Positions 1 through 9,147 of a DNA stretch of 55,766 nt are shown one piece after another. The stretch spans positions 1 through 55,766 of the forward strand of contig NZ_JAJAUY010000028.1 in the NCBI RefSeq assembly GCF_020532625.1. The letters are read 5' to 3'. Numbering within the stretch: the stretch's first letter is position 1; each line of letters begins with the position of its first letter. The notes under the pieces were generated by a model. It made no database searches, had not been told where the DNA came from, and saw only the letters and a program-made list of their open reading frames with translations. This stretch comes from Streptomyces antimicrobicus (GTDB lineage: Bacteria > Actinomycetota > Actinomycetes > Streptomycetales > Streptomycetaceae). The position numbers and the translations under genes were made by a program.

Positions 1-185
1 CGGCGCCCGAACCCCGGCCTCCGCTGCCGCGCCGCCGGGCCCAGTCCCATCTCGCCCCGCAGCTGCGCGACACCCCCGCGCCGCGCCGCCCTGCCGCCGA
101 CGACGCCGAGGCCCCCGTGCACGACCCCCAGCTCATGGCGGCCTTCCGACGCGGCTTCGGCCGTGCCCAGTCGGAGAGCCCGTAA
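1..185 (+). CDS. cvnA: C-terminus of conservon sensor histidine kinase (CvnA), partial
   Basis: The window opens inside this gene. Frame 3 is open from base 3 to a TAA at 183-185, giving about 60 residues rich in Pro, Ala and Arg and ending in RGFGRAQSESP. The tail looks like the low-complexity C-terminus of the nitrate-sensor-type histidine kinases that head Streptomyces conservons. The identity comes mainly from position: the next four genes are the roadblock, DUF742, GTPase and GAF members in conservon order. The catalytic domains are outside the window, so kinase function is inferred. Confidence 0.7.
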   Translation, partial: APEPRPPLPRRRAQSHLAPQLRDTPAPRRPAADDAEAPVHDPQLMAAFRRGFGRAQSESP

Positions 186-305
186 GCGATGGCCGGTCCT
201 CGTCGTGCCCCCCGCGCCTCTCCGCCCGCCCCTGCCCCCGCCCCCGCCCACAGCCCCAGCGACAGCCACGAGACCCCCCGCGATCCGTACGAGGAGCACC
301 TGCCC

Positions 306-737
306 ATGGCCGGCGAAACGATGACCACGACCAGTCAGCTGTCCGACCTCGACTGGCTGCTCAGCGGCCTGGTGCAGCGCGTGCCGTACACCCGTAGCGC
401 CGTGCTCCTGACCAACGACGGCCTGGTCACCTGCCACCACGGGCTCGACGCCGACAGCGCCGACCACATGGCCGCCCTGGCCTCCGGCCTCTACTCCCTC
501 GGCCGCAGCGCCGGCGCCCGGTTCGCCGACGGTGCCGAGGTCCGGCAGGTCGTGGTCGAGCTCGACTCCGCCCTGCTCTTCGTCTCGGCCGCCGGTTCGG
601 GCACCTGTCTGGCGGTCCTCGCCGATCGGGAGGCCGACGCCGGGGTGCTCGGCTACGAGATGGCGATGCTGGTCAAGAGCGTCCGCCCGTACCTCGCGGC
701 ACCGCCCCGCCGGCCGACCGCCGCGCCGGAGCGGTGA
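306..737 (+). CDS. cvnB: Roadblock/LC7 domain protein of a conservon (CvnB)
   Basis: About 143 residues. After MAGETMTTTSQLSDLDWLL the protein shows the roadblock/LC7 pattern: a first helix, then RSAVLLTNDGLVTCHH and a second strand-helix unit rich in Ala, Val and Leu. In conservons this protein is thought to act as a regulator or partner of the small GTPase encoded two genes downstream. I chose ATG 306 because GAGGAG lies about 9 bases upstream; an upstream ATG at 189 would add a 39-residue Pro/Ala-rich extension that looks non-coding. The stop overlaps the next start by four bases (GTGA), so the two are probably translationally coupled. Confidence 0.88.
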   Translation: MAGETMTTTSQLSDLDWLLSGLVQRVPYTRSAVLLTNDGLVTCHHGLDADSADHMAALASGLYSLGRSAGARFADGAEVRQVVVELDSALLFVSAAGSGTCLAVLADREADAGVLGYEMAMLVKSVRPYLAAPPRRPTAAPER

Positions 738-1207
738 CCGCCATGAGCGCCACGAGGGCCACGGGCGCCACGAGCGCCGTCCGGGCCGCGAGAGCCGCGA
801 GAGCCACCGGCACCGGCACCGGCACGCGAACCGGTCCCCGCGACACCCCCTGGCTGGACGACTCCGCCGGCCGCGTCATGCGCCCGTACACCGCCACCTC
901 CGGCCGGACCCGCCCCGACGTGGCCCTGGACCTGCTGTCGCTGGTCAGCGCCACCGGAGTACGGCCGCGTACGGCGCTCGGCCCGGAGCACAGCCATGTG
1001 CTCCGGCTGTGCGCGGCGGCCGCCGCGCCGTCCGTCGCCGAGGTGGCCGCGCAGCTGCGGCTCCCGGCCGTCGTGACCAAGGTGCTGCTGGGCGACCTGA
1101 TGCGCTACGGCGCCGTCACGGCCCGCGCGCCCCGCTTCCTGAACGACCCTGCCGACGACCTGACTCTGCTGAGGGCGGTGCTCGATGGACTGCGCAGACG
1201 TCTGTGA
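734..1207 (+). CDS. cvnC: DUF742 protein of a conservon (CvnC)
   Basis: 157 residues starting at GTG 734, overlapping the roadblock stop by four bases. The first 40 residues are Ala/Thr/Arg-rich. The DUF742 core follows and begins with the family hallmark VMRPYTATSGRTRP, ending in a winged-helix-like region (VAAQLRLPAVVTKVLLGDL, then FLNDP). DUF742 proteins occur in conservons between the roadblock protein and the GTPase; their biochemical role is unclear, though a regulatory or DNA-binding-like fold has been suggested. The last 23 bases overlap the next gene, which fits a tightly coupled operon. Confidence 0.88.
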   Translation: MTAMSATRATGATSAVRAARAARATGTGTGTRTGPRDTPWLDDSAGRVMRPYTATSGRTRPDVALDLLSLVSATGVRPRTALGPEHSHVLRLCAAAAAPSVAEVAAQLRLPAVVTKVLLGDLMRYGAVTARAPRFLNDPADDLTLLRAVLDGLRRRL

Positions 1208-1853
1208 GGCCGGGCCCGGCACCCGGCCGCTGCCCGCCCCGGAGGGGCGCGGCGCCCAGGGGCCCGGCCCGGACCGCTCCGCGCCCCCGCCCGCCACCTT
1301 GAAGATCCTGGTCGCGGGTGGGTTCGGTGCGGGCAAGACCACCTTCGTCGGAGCCGTCAGCGAGATCGAGCCGCTGTGCACGGAGGAGCTGCTCACCGGC
1401 CTGAGCGAGGCCGACGACCCGCTGGAGGGGGTCGAGTCGAAGACGGCCACGACCGTGGCGCTGGACTTCGGCCGGATCACCCTGGACTCCCGGCACGTCC
1501 TCTATCTCTTCGGCACGCCCGGGCAGCAGCGCTTCTGGTTCCTGTGGGAGGAACTGTGCGCGGGCGCCCTCGGCGCGGTGGTCCTCGCCGACACCCGCCG
1601 GCTGGCCGACTGCTTCCCCGCCGTCGACTTCTTCGAACGCCGGGGCATCGGTTTCGTCCTCGCCGTCAACGAGTTCGACGGCGGCCACCGCTACACGGCC
1701 GACGAGGTGCGTGAGGCGGTCGGGCTCGCGCCCGAGGTGCCCGTCGTTCGGTGCGACGCGCGCCTGGCGAGCTCCGGCACGAGGGCCCTGGCCGCCCTCG
1801 TCCACCATCTGCTGACCACCGCCAGGCATCCGCGATCGGGGGGACCGACATGA
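1185..1853 (+). CDS. cvnD: Ras-like small GTPase of a conservon (CvnD)
   Basis: 222 residues. The P-loop GGFGAGKTT lies near residue 45, followed by DFGRI and FGTPGQQRFWF (the DxxG-type switch II, here GTPGQ). NEFDGG near residue 163 sits where the NKxD base-recognition motif would be and is a degenerate form typical of conservon GTPases. The protein should bind and hydrolyse GTP and act as the switch of the kinase/roadblock/DUF742 complex at the membrane. It begins 23 bases inside the DUF742 gene, and its stop overlaps the GAF gene start by four bases (ATGA). Confidence 0.9.
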   Translation: MDCADVCEAGPGTRPLPAPEGRGAQGPGPDRSAPPPATLKILVAGGFGAGKTTFVGAVSEIEPLCTEELLTGLSEADDPLEGVESKTATTVALDFGRITLDSRHVLYLFGTPGQQRFWFLWEELCAGALGAVVLADTRRLADCFPAVDFFERRGIGFVLAVNEFDGGHRYTADEVREAVGLAPEVPVVRCDARLASSGTRALAALVHHLLTTARHPRSGGPT

Positions 1854-2401
1854 CGTACTACGAATCCACCGGACACCTGCTGCTGACCCCCGTGGACCGG
1901 GAGGCGCCCGCCCGGGTGCTCCGGTTGCGCGAACTAGGGCTCGGGGACCGGGTCGACGCCGACCTGGACGCCTTCGCCCGGCGCGTCGCGCGCACGCTCG
2001 GCGCGCCGTACGCGGGGGTCAACTTCATCGACGAGGAACGGCAGTTCTTCGCCGGGCTGCACCACGCCCCGGACGCGCCGCCCAGCGGCTATCCGGCCCG
2101 GGTCCTGGCCCGTGACCACGGGTACTGCCCGCACGTGGTGGTCCGGCGGCGGGCGCTGGTGCTGGAGGACGTCCGCGACTTCGCGCGCTTCGCGGGGAAC
2201 GCCGTGGTGGACGAGAGCGGGGTGCGCTCGTACCTCGGCGCGCCGCTCGTGGACCGCCAAGGGGTGGTGCTGGGGACCGTGTGCGCGGTGGACGTCACCC
2301 CCCGCCGCTGGGGGACGGAGGGGCTGGGCACGATCAAGTCGCTGGCCGCCGACCTGGTCGCGGACTTCCACGCCCGGGAGGACGCCCTGCGAGCCGGTTG
2401 A
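1850..2401 (+). CDS. GAF-domain protein, last gene of the conservon
   Basis: 183 residues from ATG 1850, overlapping the GTPase stop by four bases. One GAF domain spans roughly residues 40-175: YAGVNFIDEERQFFAGL, ARDHGYCPHVV, RSYLGAPLVDRQGVVLGT and CAVDV are the usual strands and binding-pocket segments. The GYC motif resembles bacterial GAF sensors that use a Cys. Many conservons end with a cytochrome P450; this one ends with a putative small-molecule or redox sensor. The ligand cannot be told from sequence. A perfect hairpin just downstream ends the operon. Confidence 0.85.
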   Translation: MTYYESTGHLLLTPVDREAPARVLRLRELGLGDRVDADLDAFARRVARTLGAPYAGVNFIDEERQFFAGLHHAPDAPPSGYPARVLARDHGYCPHVVVRRRALVLEDVRDFARFAGNAVVDESGVRSYLGAPLVDRQGVVLGTVCAVDVTPRRWGTEGLGTIKSLAADLVADFHAREDALRAG

Positions 2402-2407
2402 GCCACC

Positions 2408-2432
2408 GGCCCGGGCGCCCGCCGCCCGGGCC
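2408..2432. terminator. Bidirectional terminator between convergent genes
   Basis: A 9-bp perfect stem (GGCCCGGGC / GCCCGGGCC) with a 7-base loop fills the 32-bp gap between two converging stop codons. There is no U-tract, which is common in Streptomyces. Confidence 0.65.
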
Positions 2433-2433
2433 C

Positions 2434-3345
2434 TCAGCGCCGGGCGCCGGACTGCCGGAAGGCGGTGATCCGCTCGCGCAGGGAGCGGGGGTCCAGGCCG
2501 TGGGCCGCGGTGTGCTCCTCGACGGTGCCGTAGCGGCGCAGCTCGGCGCGGCCGACGCCGAGGCCCAGCACCCGGTGCGGGAGGTCCGCCAGGGCGTCGT
2601 TCGCGGCCGCCGTCGAGGTGCCCGCCAGGTACGGCTCGACCAGGACCACGTCCGCCGGACCGGTCCCGACCGCCGCCCGCAGCGCGGCGGAGTCGAAGGG
2701 CCGGACCGTGGTCGCGTAGAGCACGGTCACGTCCATGCCCTCGGTCGCGGCGAGGACGTCGTCCAGCGTGGGTCCGACCGCGAGCACCACCCCGTCCGAC
2801 CCCTCCCGGACGGTCAGGAAGCCGGCGCCGTCGACCGGCCTGGGGGCGCCGTTGGACAGCTGGGAGAGCCGGACGTACACCTTTTCGTCCCCGTCGGCGT
2901 ACGCGTGCCGCAGCAGCGCCTCCGCCTCGTCCGGGTGGCCGGGGACGTGGATCGTCCAGCCGTCCAGGGTGTCCAGCAGCGCCACGTCGCCGGGTGACAT
3001 GTGCGTGAACCCGCCGGCCGGCCAGTCGTACGAGGCGCTGGCACTGACCAGGACCCCGCCCGTGCCCTGGTGCCCGAAGTCGAGCTTGACCTGCTCGAAC
3101 GGCCGCTCCACCAGGAAGCTGGCGAAGGTGTGCATGACCGGGCGCAGGCCGGTCAGCGCGAGGCCGCCGCCCACCCCGACGAGCAGCTGCTCGCGGATGC
3201 CGACGTTGATCACCCGCTCCGGGTGCGCCCGCTGGGCGGGGCGGAAGCCGTCCATGCTGATCTCGGCCAGCACGAGGGCCAGCCGCGGATCCTCGTCCAG
3301 CAGGTGCGACGTGACGGTGATGAAGCGTTCACGCATGGTGTCCAT
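2434..3345 (-). CDS. Transketolase C-terminal subunit (split transketolase)
   Basis: 303 residues (starting MDTMRERF; a start three codons later is equally possible). It carries the transketolase pyrimidine-binding domain (RVINVGIREQLLVGVGGGLAL, with the Glu that activates thiamine diphosphate; RPVMHTFASFLVERPFEQVK) and a C-terminal domain (VVLAVGPTLDDVLAA, VEPYLAGTS). With the gene 15 bp upstream it makes a two-polypeptide transketolase-like enzyme that transfers two-carbon units between sugar phosphates. Split transketolases are common in actinobacteria as second copies beside a full-length housekeeping enzyme; the substrate of this pair is unknown. Confidence 0.85.
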   Translation of the reverse strand: MDTMRERFITVTSHLLDEDPRLALVLAEISMDGFRPAQRAHPERVINVGIREQLLVGVGGGLALTGLRPVMHTFASFLVERPFEQVKLDFGHQGTGGVLVSASASYDWPAGGFTHMSPGDVALLDTLDGWTIHVPGHPDEAEALLRHAYADGDEKVYVRLSQLSNGAPRPVDGAGFLTVREGSDGVVLAVGPTLDDVLAATEGMDVTVLYATTVRPFDSAALRAAVGTGPADVVLVEPYLAGTSTAAANDALADLPHRVLGLGVGRAELRRYGTVEEHTAAHGLDPRSLRERITAFRQSGARR

Positions 3346-3360
3346 GGATGTGTCTCCCCC

Positions 3361-4062
3361 TCAGGCCTTCTTCTCGACACGGGCGACGACGGCGTGCGGC
3401 CGGCCCGGGTGCGGCGCGGTGAAGGCGGCGTACAGCGCCGCGTGGTCCCGGCCGTCCACGCTCACGGCCGACCAGCCGGCCGCCTCGAACCGGGAGGCGA
3501 TCCCGCCCCGCCAGCCGTGGGTGGCCGAGTCGTTGTCGATCACGACCGTGTGCAGCCGCTCCAGTCCGGCGGAGCCGGCGTAGGCGATCGCCTCGTGGTT
3601 GCTGCCCTCGTCGAGTTCGGCGTCCCCGATCAGCGTCCACACCGCCGGCTCGCCGAGCCCCTGGGCGCGCAGTCCCAGCGCACTGCCGACCGCGAGCGGC
3701 AGGCCGTGCCCGAGCGAGCCGCTGCCGATCTCCACACCCGGTACGAGGGTGCGGTCGGGGTGGTGGCCGAGCGGGGAGTCGTACCCGCCGAATCCGCTGA
3801 GCCACTCCACCGGGAGGAAACCCTTCGCGGCCAGCACCGCGTAGTAGGCCATCGGCCCGTGCCCCTTGGAGAGCAGGAACCTGTCCCGCTCCGGGTCCGA
3901 GGCGGTGGCGGGCGTCACCCGCAGCACCCGGTCGTAGAGCACCCAGAGCACGTCGAGCGTGGACGTGGCCGCCGGCCCGTGCTTCTCGGCGCCGGTCATA
4001 CGGGCCATGAGCGGCCCCAGATCCTCGTAGCGGAACCTCGCGTCCGCCGTTGTCTGCGTCAT
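3361..4062 (-). CDS. Transketolase N-terminal (thiamine diphosphate-binding) subunit
   Basis: About 233 residues from MTQTTADARFRYED; GAAAGA lies about 7 bases upstream of this ATG, so I prefer it to the in-frame ATG at 4083. The thiamine diphosphate module is clear: LSKGHGPMAYYAVLA, then GSLGHGLPLAVGSALG, then the Mg-binding segment LIGDAELDEGSNHEA with a later N (VIDNDSATHGW). The partner subunit follows after 15 bp on the same strand. The gene diverges from tRNA-Pro at 4196. Confidence 0.85.
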   Translation of the reverse strand: MTQTTADARFRYEDLGPLMARMTGAEKHGPAATSTLDVLWVLYDRVLRVTPATASDPERDRFLLSKGHGPMAYYAVLAAKGFLPVEWLSGFGGYDSPLGHHPDRTLVPGVEIGSGSLGHGLPLAVGSALGLRAQGLGEPAVWTLIGDAELDEGSNHEAIAYAGSAGLERLHTVVIDNDSATHGWRGGIASRFEAAGWSAVSVDGRDHAALYAAFTAPHPGRPHAVVARVEKKA

Positions 4063-4195
4063 GAAACGATCTTTCAACCTCAACCGAAGTCGAGGTCAAC
4101 CCCGTCCGCCGCGAAAAGGTGCGCGCGACCACCCGGGGATGTGCGGTATTGTTCTCATGCGCGTTCGCCCGGGGGAAACCCCAGGTCAACGGCAT

Positions 4196-4269
<74 letters not shown>

Positions 4270-4278
4270 CTCTGCTTT

Positions 4279-4302
4279 CGCAGGTCGGAGGCCGTTCTCT
4301 CA
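4279..4302 (+). repeat. Third copy of the island's 24-bp attachment core, no island attached
   Basis: This stretch is identical over 24 bases to the direct repeats at 39648-39671 and 50197-50220. It starts 9 bases after the tRNA and runs into the 5' arm of the tRNA terminator. No integrase or foreign sequence follows it; the native-looking terminator and the PAP2 gene do. Confidence 0.85.
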
Positions 4303-4323
4303 TCGCTGGGAGGACGGCCTTTC
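4289..4323 (+). terminator. tRNA-Pro copy 1 terminator
   Basis: The stem AGGCCGT / ACGGCCT (4289-4295 with 4314-4320) is followed by TTT, just downstream of the tRNA. Confidence 0.75.
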
Positions 4324-4439
4324 GTGCGTCCGCCGCGTGGCCGCCCCTCAGGAGTCCGTGTCGGGCGCGGCCGGGGGGTCCGATAGCATGTTCGGACTAT
4401 TGGTGATCGTCTTCAAGGTAACGGCCGGCTGAAACATTG

Positions 4440-5846
4440 ATGTCTACGAGCTTCGCCGCGCTGCGCCGACCGCGGGTCCTGCTGTGGGCCGCGGCGAGTG
4501 CGGTGGCCGTCGGGTTTCTGGTCGCGCTGGAGGTCGCCGCCCGCGGGTACGGCGTGCCGGGGCCGGTCACCATGCAGGCGCGCGAGGTCATCTTCGCACC
4601 TCAGTCGGGGACCGTGCTGTACGCCGGCATGGCCCTGATGATGGTGGTGCTCACCTGGCGGCAGAGGTTCCTCGCCGTCGGGGCCGCGATCGGGATCGAC
4701 GTCGTCTTCTGGCTGGTGCGGCGGGCCGTCGGCGCCGAGATGATGTTCGGCAACGGCGCCCTGTGGGTGACCCTCGGCTGCGCCGTCCTCGCACTCACCC
4801 GCCGCACCGGCCGCGAACGGCTCCTGCTGCTGAAGGGCGTCGGGCTGGCGCTGCTGCTCGTGGCCGGACGCAAGACCGGCTACACCTGGCTGCTGATCAC
4901 GTCGAAGACCCGCCCGATGGTGCTCGACCAGTACGTGGCGACCGCCGACCACGCCCTGGGCAACCCCTCGTGGGTGGTCGGGCGGCTGGTGGAGGCCACC
5001 GGCGCGGTCGGCGCGAACGTCCTCGAATGGGTGTACATACAGCTGGCCGTCGCCGCGGTCGCCGTCGCGCTGTACCAGCTGCGCCACGTGGCGACCGAGC
5101 GCCGCCTGCCCACCCATCACCTGGTGCGCACCTTCCTCGTCATCGGCCTGCTCGGGCCGGGCATCTACATGATCTTCCCGGTGGTCGGGCCGATCTTCGC
5201 CTACGGCGCCGACGGCGGCCACTGGGCGGTGGCCGACCTGTGGCCGAACACGACGCCGCCGGTCGGCACGCCCCTGCCGATGCCGTTCGACGAGGTCACC
5301 CCCCGCAACTGCATGCCCAGCCTGCACACGGCGTGGGCCACCGCGATCTTCCTGCACTCCCGCAAGGGTCCACGGGCGCTGCGCTATGCAGGAACGTTTT
5401 GGCTGATCGCCACGCTCGGCGCGACGCTCGGCTTCGGCTACCACTACGGCGCGGACATCGTCGCCGGCGTGGTGTTCACGCTCACGATCGAGGCGGGGCT
5501 GCGCGCGTTCGACCGGGGCTGGGACCCGGCGGGCATCCGGCTGGTCGCCCATGGCGCCCTGGTCTTCGCCGCGCTGCTGGTCGCCTACCGCTGGCTGCCG
5601 CAGGAGATGGCCGCACTTCCCTGGCTCTTCGGGCCGCTGGTCCTGCTGGCGATGAGCTCGGTGATCTACGGCTACGCGCGCACGACCAGGCGGTGGGAGC
5701 GGCAGGAGCTGCCGGCGGGCCTGCCGGGTCAGCGGCGGCGAGCGCTCGCCGGAGCGGGGACCGGGACCCGACCCGGCGCGGAGCCGGACTCCGACCCGGA
5801 CCCGGGCCCGGAGTCGGAGTTGGTGCGGTCCAGCTCGCGCCTGTGA
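4440..5846 (+). CDS. PAP2-superfamily membrane phosphatase
   Basis: About 468 residues with some ten hydrophobic segments, so an integral membrane protein. The PAP2 phosphatase motifs are in the second half: RNCMPSLHTAWA (C2, with the catalytic His near residue 300) and GFGYHYGADIVAG (C3, His and Asp). The arrangement matches the PAP2_3 group related to inositol-phosphorylceramide synthases, which handle lipid phosphates or transfer head groups. The C-terminal 50 residues are Pro/Asp/Glu-rich and repetitive. ATG 4440 follows an in-frame TTG at 4437; no strong ribosome-binding site is visible. Confidence 0.82.
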   Translation: MSTSFAALRRPRVLLWAAASAVAVGFLVALEVAARGYGVPGPVTMQAREVIFAPQSGTVLYAGMALMMVVLTWRQRFLAVGAAIGIDVVFWLVRRAVGAEMMFGNGALWVTLGCAVLALTRRTGRERLLLLKGVGLALLLVAGRKTGYTWLLITSKTRPMVLDQYVATADHALGNPSWVVGRLVEATGAVGANVLEWVYIQLAVAAVAVALYQLRHVATERRLPTHHLVRTFLVIGLLGPGIYMIFPVVGPIFAYGADGGHWAVADLWPNTTPPVGTPLPMPFDEVTPRNCMPSLHTAWATAIFLHSRKGPRALRYAGTFWLIATLGATLGFGYHYGADIVAGVVFTLTIEAGLRAFDRGWDPAGIRLVAHGALVFAALLVAYRWLPQEMAALPWLFGPLVLLAMSSVIYGYARTTRRWERQELPAGLPGQRRRALAGAGTGTRPGAEPDSDPDPGPESELVRSSSRL

Positions 5847-5871
5847 AGGCCGCCCCGCGCTCGTCGCGGGG

Positions 5872-7119
5872 TCAGGGCGTGTCCCAGGTGACCGGCAGAC
5901 GGTGCACGCCGTAGATGTTCATGCCCGTCCGCAGCGGCACCTCCTCGGCCGGCACGGCCAGCCGGAGGGTCGGGAAGCGGCGCAGGAGCGCCGGCAGGGC
6001 CACCGTCAGTTCGACGCGTGCCAGCTGGGCTCCCAGGCACTGGTGGATCCCGTGCCCGAAGGCGAGGTGGCCGGTCGCCTTGCGGCGCAGGTCGAGCACG
6101 TCCGGGTCCGGGAAGCGGGCCGGGTCGCGGTTCGCGGCCTCGTAGGACAGCGTGACGCTCTCGCCCGCCCTGATCAGCCGGCCCTCCACCTCGACGTCCT
6201 CCAGCGCGGACCGCACGCTCGTGGGGGCCACGGTCAGGTACCGCAGCAGCTCCTCGACGGCCTGGGGCGCCAGGTCCGGGTCCGAGCGCAGGGCCTCGGC
6301 CTGCTCCGGCTCGGCGAGCAGCGCGAACGTGCCGTGGGAGATCATGTTGGCCGTGGTGTCGAGCCCGGCCGCGAGCAGGAAGCCACCGATGCCGACGAGC
6401 TCCTCGTCGGTCAGGTCGGAGTCCCGGGCCAGGTCGCCGAGCAGGTCGTCCGAGGGCTCGGCGCGCTGGGCCGCCACCAGCTCCGCCATGTACTCCTGGA
6501 GCCCGGTCATCGCGGCGTACCGTTCCTCCGGGGCCACGTCCATCGTCATCACCGTGTCCGCGTGCCGCTGGAACCGCTCGCGGTCGGCGTACGGCACGCC
6601 CAGCAACTCGCAGATGACGAGGGCGGGCAGCGGCCGGGCGAAGGCCTCGACGAGGTCGGTGCCGGGGCCCTGGCGCTCCAGCGCGTCCAGGTGCTCGGCG
6701 GTGATCTCCTCGACGCGCTCGGTGAGCAGGCGCATCCGGCGGACCGTGAACCGGCCCATCAGGAGCCGCCGGAAGCGGGTGTGCTCGGGGGCGTCCATGC
6801 CCGTCATGTCGCCGACCGGCGCGGGCGGGAGCGGGCCGTCGGGGGCGCCCTCGGGGAAGGGGTGGTGCATCAGCTCGTAGCGGGAGCTGAACCGCGGGTC
6901 GCCCAGGACCGCCCGCACCGCGGCATGGCCGGTGGCCAGCCAGCCGCTGTGGCCGTCGGGGTACGTCATCCGGGTCAGCGGGGCCCGCTCGCGCAGCTCG
7001 GCCAGTCCGGCGGGCGGGTCGAAGGGGCAGCCGGCGGCGCGCCGGGTGGGGAGGGTGACGGGCTCGGCGGGGTCGATGGGCTCGGTGGGCTCGGGGCGCG
7101 GCGTTGCTTCGTGCTGCAT
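5872..7119 (-). CDS. Cytochrome P450 (CYP105/107-like)
   Basis: 415 residues, the usual size of a soluble bacterial P450. Motifs seen: the oxygen-activation helix [10 protein letters not shown], the ExxR pair in EELLR, and the heme loop [10 protein letters not shown] with the heme-ligand Cys at residue 361. The opening [12 protein letters not shown] resembles CYP105/CYP107 enzymes. It should hydroxylate or epoxidise a small molecule using ferredoxin; no ferredoxin gene is adjacent. It lies 74 bp downstream of a DrrAB-type exporter on the same strand and may belong to the same resistance or metabolite-handling unit. The substrate is unknown. Confidence 0.92.
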   Translation of the reverse strand: MQHEATPRPEPTEPIDPAEPVTLPTRRAAGCPFDPPAGLAELRERAPLTRMTYPDGHSGWLATGHAAVRAVLGDPRFSSRYELMHHPFPEGAPDGPLPPAPVGDMTGMDAPEHTRFRRLLMGRFTVRRMRLLTERVEEITAEHLDALERQGPGTDLVEAFARPLPALVICELLGVPYADRERFQRHADTVMTMDVAPEERYAAMTGLQEYMAELVAAQRAEPSDDLLGDLARDSDLTDEELVGIGGFLLAAGLDTTANMISHGTFALLAEPEQAEALRSDPDLAPQAVEELLRYLTVAPTSVRSALEDVEVEGRLIRAGESVTLSYEAANRDPARFPDPDVLDLRRKATGHLAFGHGIHQCLGAQLARVELTVALPALLRRFPTLRLAVPAEEVPLRTGMNIYGVHRLPVTWDTP

Positions 7120-7192
7120 GGGGTGCTCCAGGTGGCTCGGGGTGCCGAACGGGTGGGTAGAGCGGGTCAGCGGTGCAGGTCAGCGGTGCGGG

Positions 7193-7998
7193 TCAGCGGT
7201 GCGTGGTGCGGGTGAAGGCGGAGCGGGCCCAGAGGTAGCCGGCCAGGGTGAGGCCGGCGCACCAGGCGACGGCGACGTAGCCGCTGGAGCCGATGCCGGT
7301 GCCCGTCAGCAGCCCGCGCAGGGTTTCGATCACCGGGGTGAACGGCTGGTACTCGGCGAACCAGCGCAGCCCGGCCGGCATCGAGTCGGTCGGCACGACG
7401 GCGCTGCCGAGGAACGGCAGGAAGGTCAGCGGCAGCGGGATGTTGCTCGCCGACTCCGGGGTCCTGGCGATCAGCCCGACGGCGGCCGACACCCAGGTCA
7501 GCGCCAGGGTGAGCAGGGTGAGCAGGCCGAGCGCGGCGGCCCACTCGACGAGGGAGGCGTCGGGGCGGAAGCCCATGGCGACCGCGGCGACGATCACCAC
7601 GGCGATGGCGGCCAGGGTCTGGACGGTGCTGCCGACGACGTGCCCGGTCAGGAACGCGGCGCGCGAGAGGGACATCGTGCGGAACCGGTTGACGATGCCC
7701 TCGGTCATGTCGACGCAGACGCCGACCGCCGTGGCCACGGCCCCGGACGTGGCGGCCATCAGGATGATCCCGGGTGCGACGTAGTCGATGTACTCGGTGC
7801 CCGAGCCCGTGCCCGCGCCGCCGGTGGGCGCCCCCGCGATCCCGGCGCCGAGCGCGCCGCCGAAGGCGTAGTTGAAGAGCAGCAGCATCATCATCGGCAT
7901 CAGGACGACGGAGAAGGTCATCGCCGGATAGCGCAGCGCGTGCTTGGCATTGCGCCGCAGCATCGTCAGCGAGTCGCTGACGGCGTACGAGAAGGTGC

Positions 7999-8002
<4 letters not shown>
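7193..8002 (-). CDS. ABC-2 type exporter permease (DrrB-like)
   Basis: 269 residues with about six membrane segments (MTFSVVLMPMMMLLLFNYAF, GIILMAATSGAVATAVGVCV, LAAIAVVIVAAVAMGF and others). The family-typical segments YVAPGIILMA and GIVNRFRTMSLSRAAFLTGH match DrrB-like daunorubicin-type exporters. ATG 8002 overlaps the ATPase stop by four bases, so the pair is translationally coupled. It likely exports a drug-like or lipid-like molecule; the substrate is unknown. Confidence 0.9.
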
Positions 8003-8955
<953 letters not shown>

Positions 8956-8970
8956 GGACGACCGCTCCTC

Positions 8971-9010
8971 AGATGTAATTTCGCATGTGACATTTCATTG
9001 GGCGTTACAT
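8971..9010 (-). promoter_or_regulatory. Putative PadR-type operator region upstream of the ABC exporter
   Basis: Read on the minus strand, this region contains ATTACATCT (8971-8979), ATGTCAC (8987-8993) and an outer ATGTAAC/ATTACAT pair. The first two strings recur exactly at 21191-21199 and 21234-21240, upstream of the PadR gene. PadR regulators often control drug exporters through ATGT/ACAT-type sites. Control of this exporter by that PadR is an inference. Confidence 0.4.
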
Positions 9011-9147
9011 GTCCGGACGTGGGAGGCTCCGCTCGTGCGAGGGGTGCCCGGGCGCCGTGGTGCGCCCGGGGGTGGGCGGGGGCGGGGGACCGGTGGTCGG
9101 GCCAGGTCGCCTCGCCGCTCGATGAGGGCGGCGGCGACGGCTGGTCG

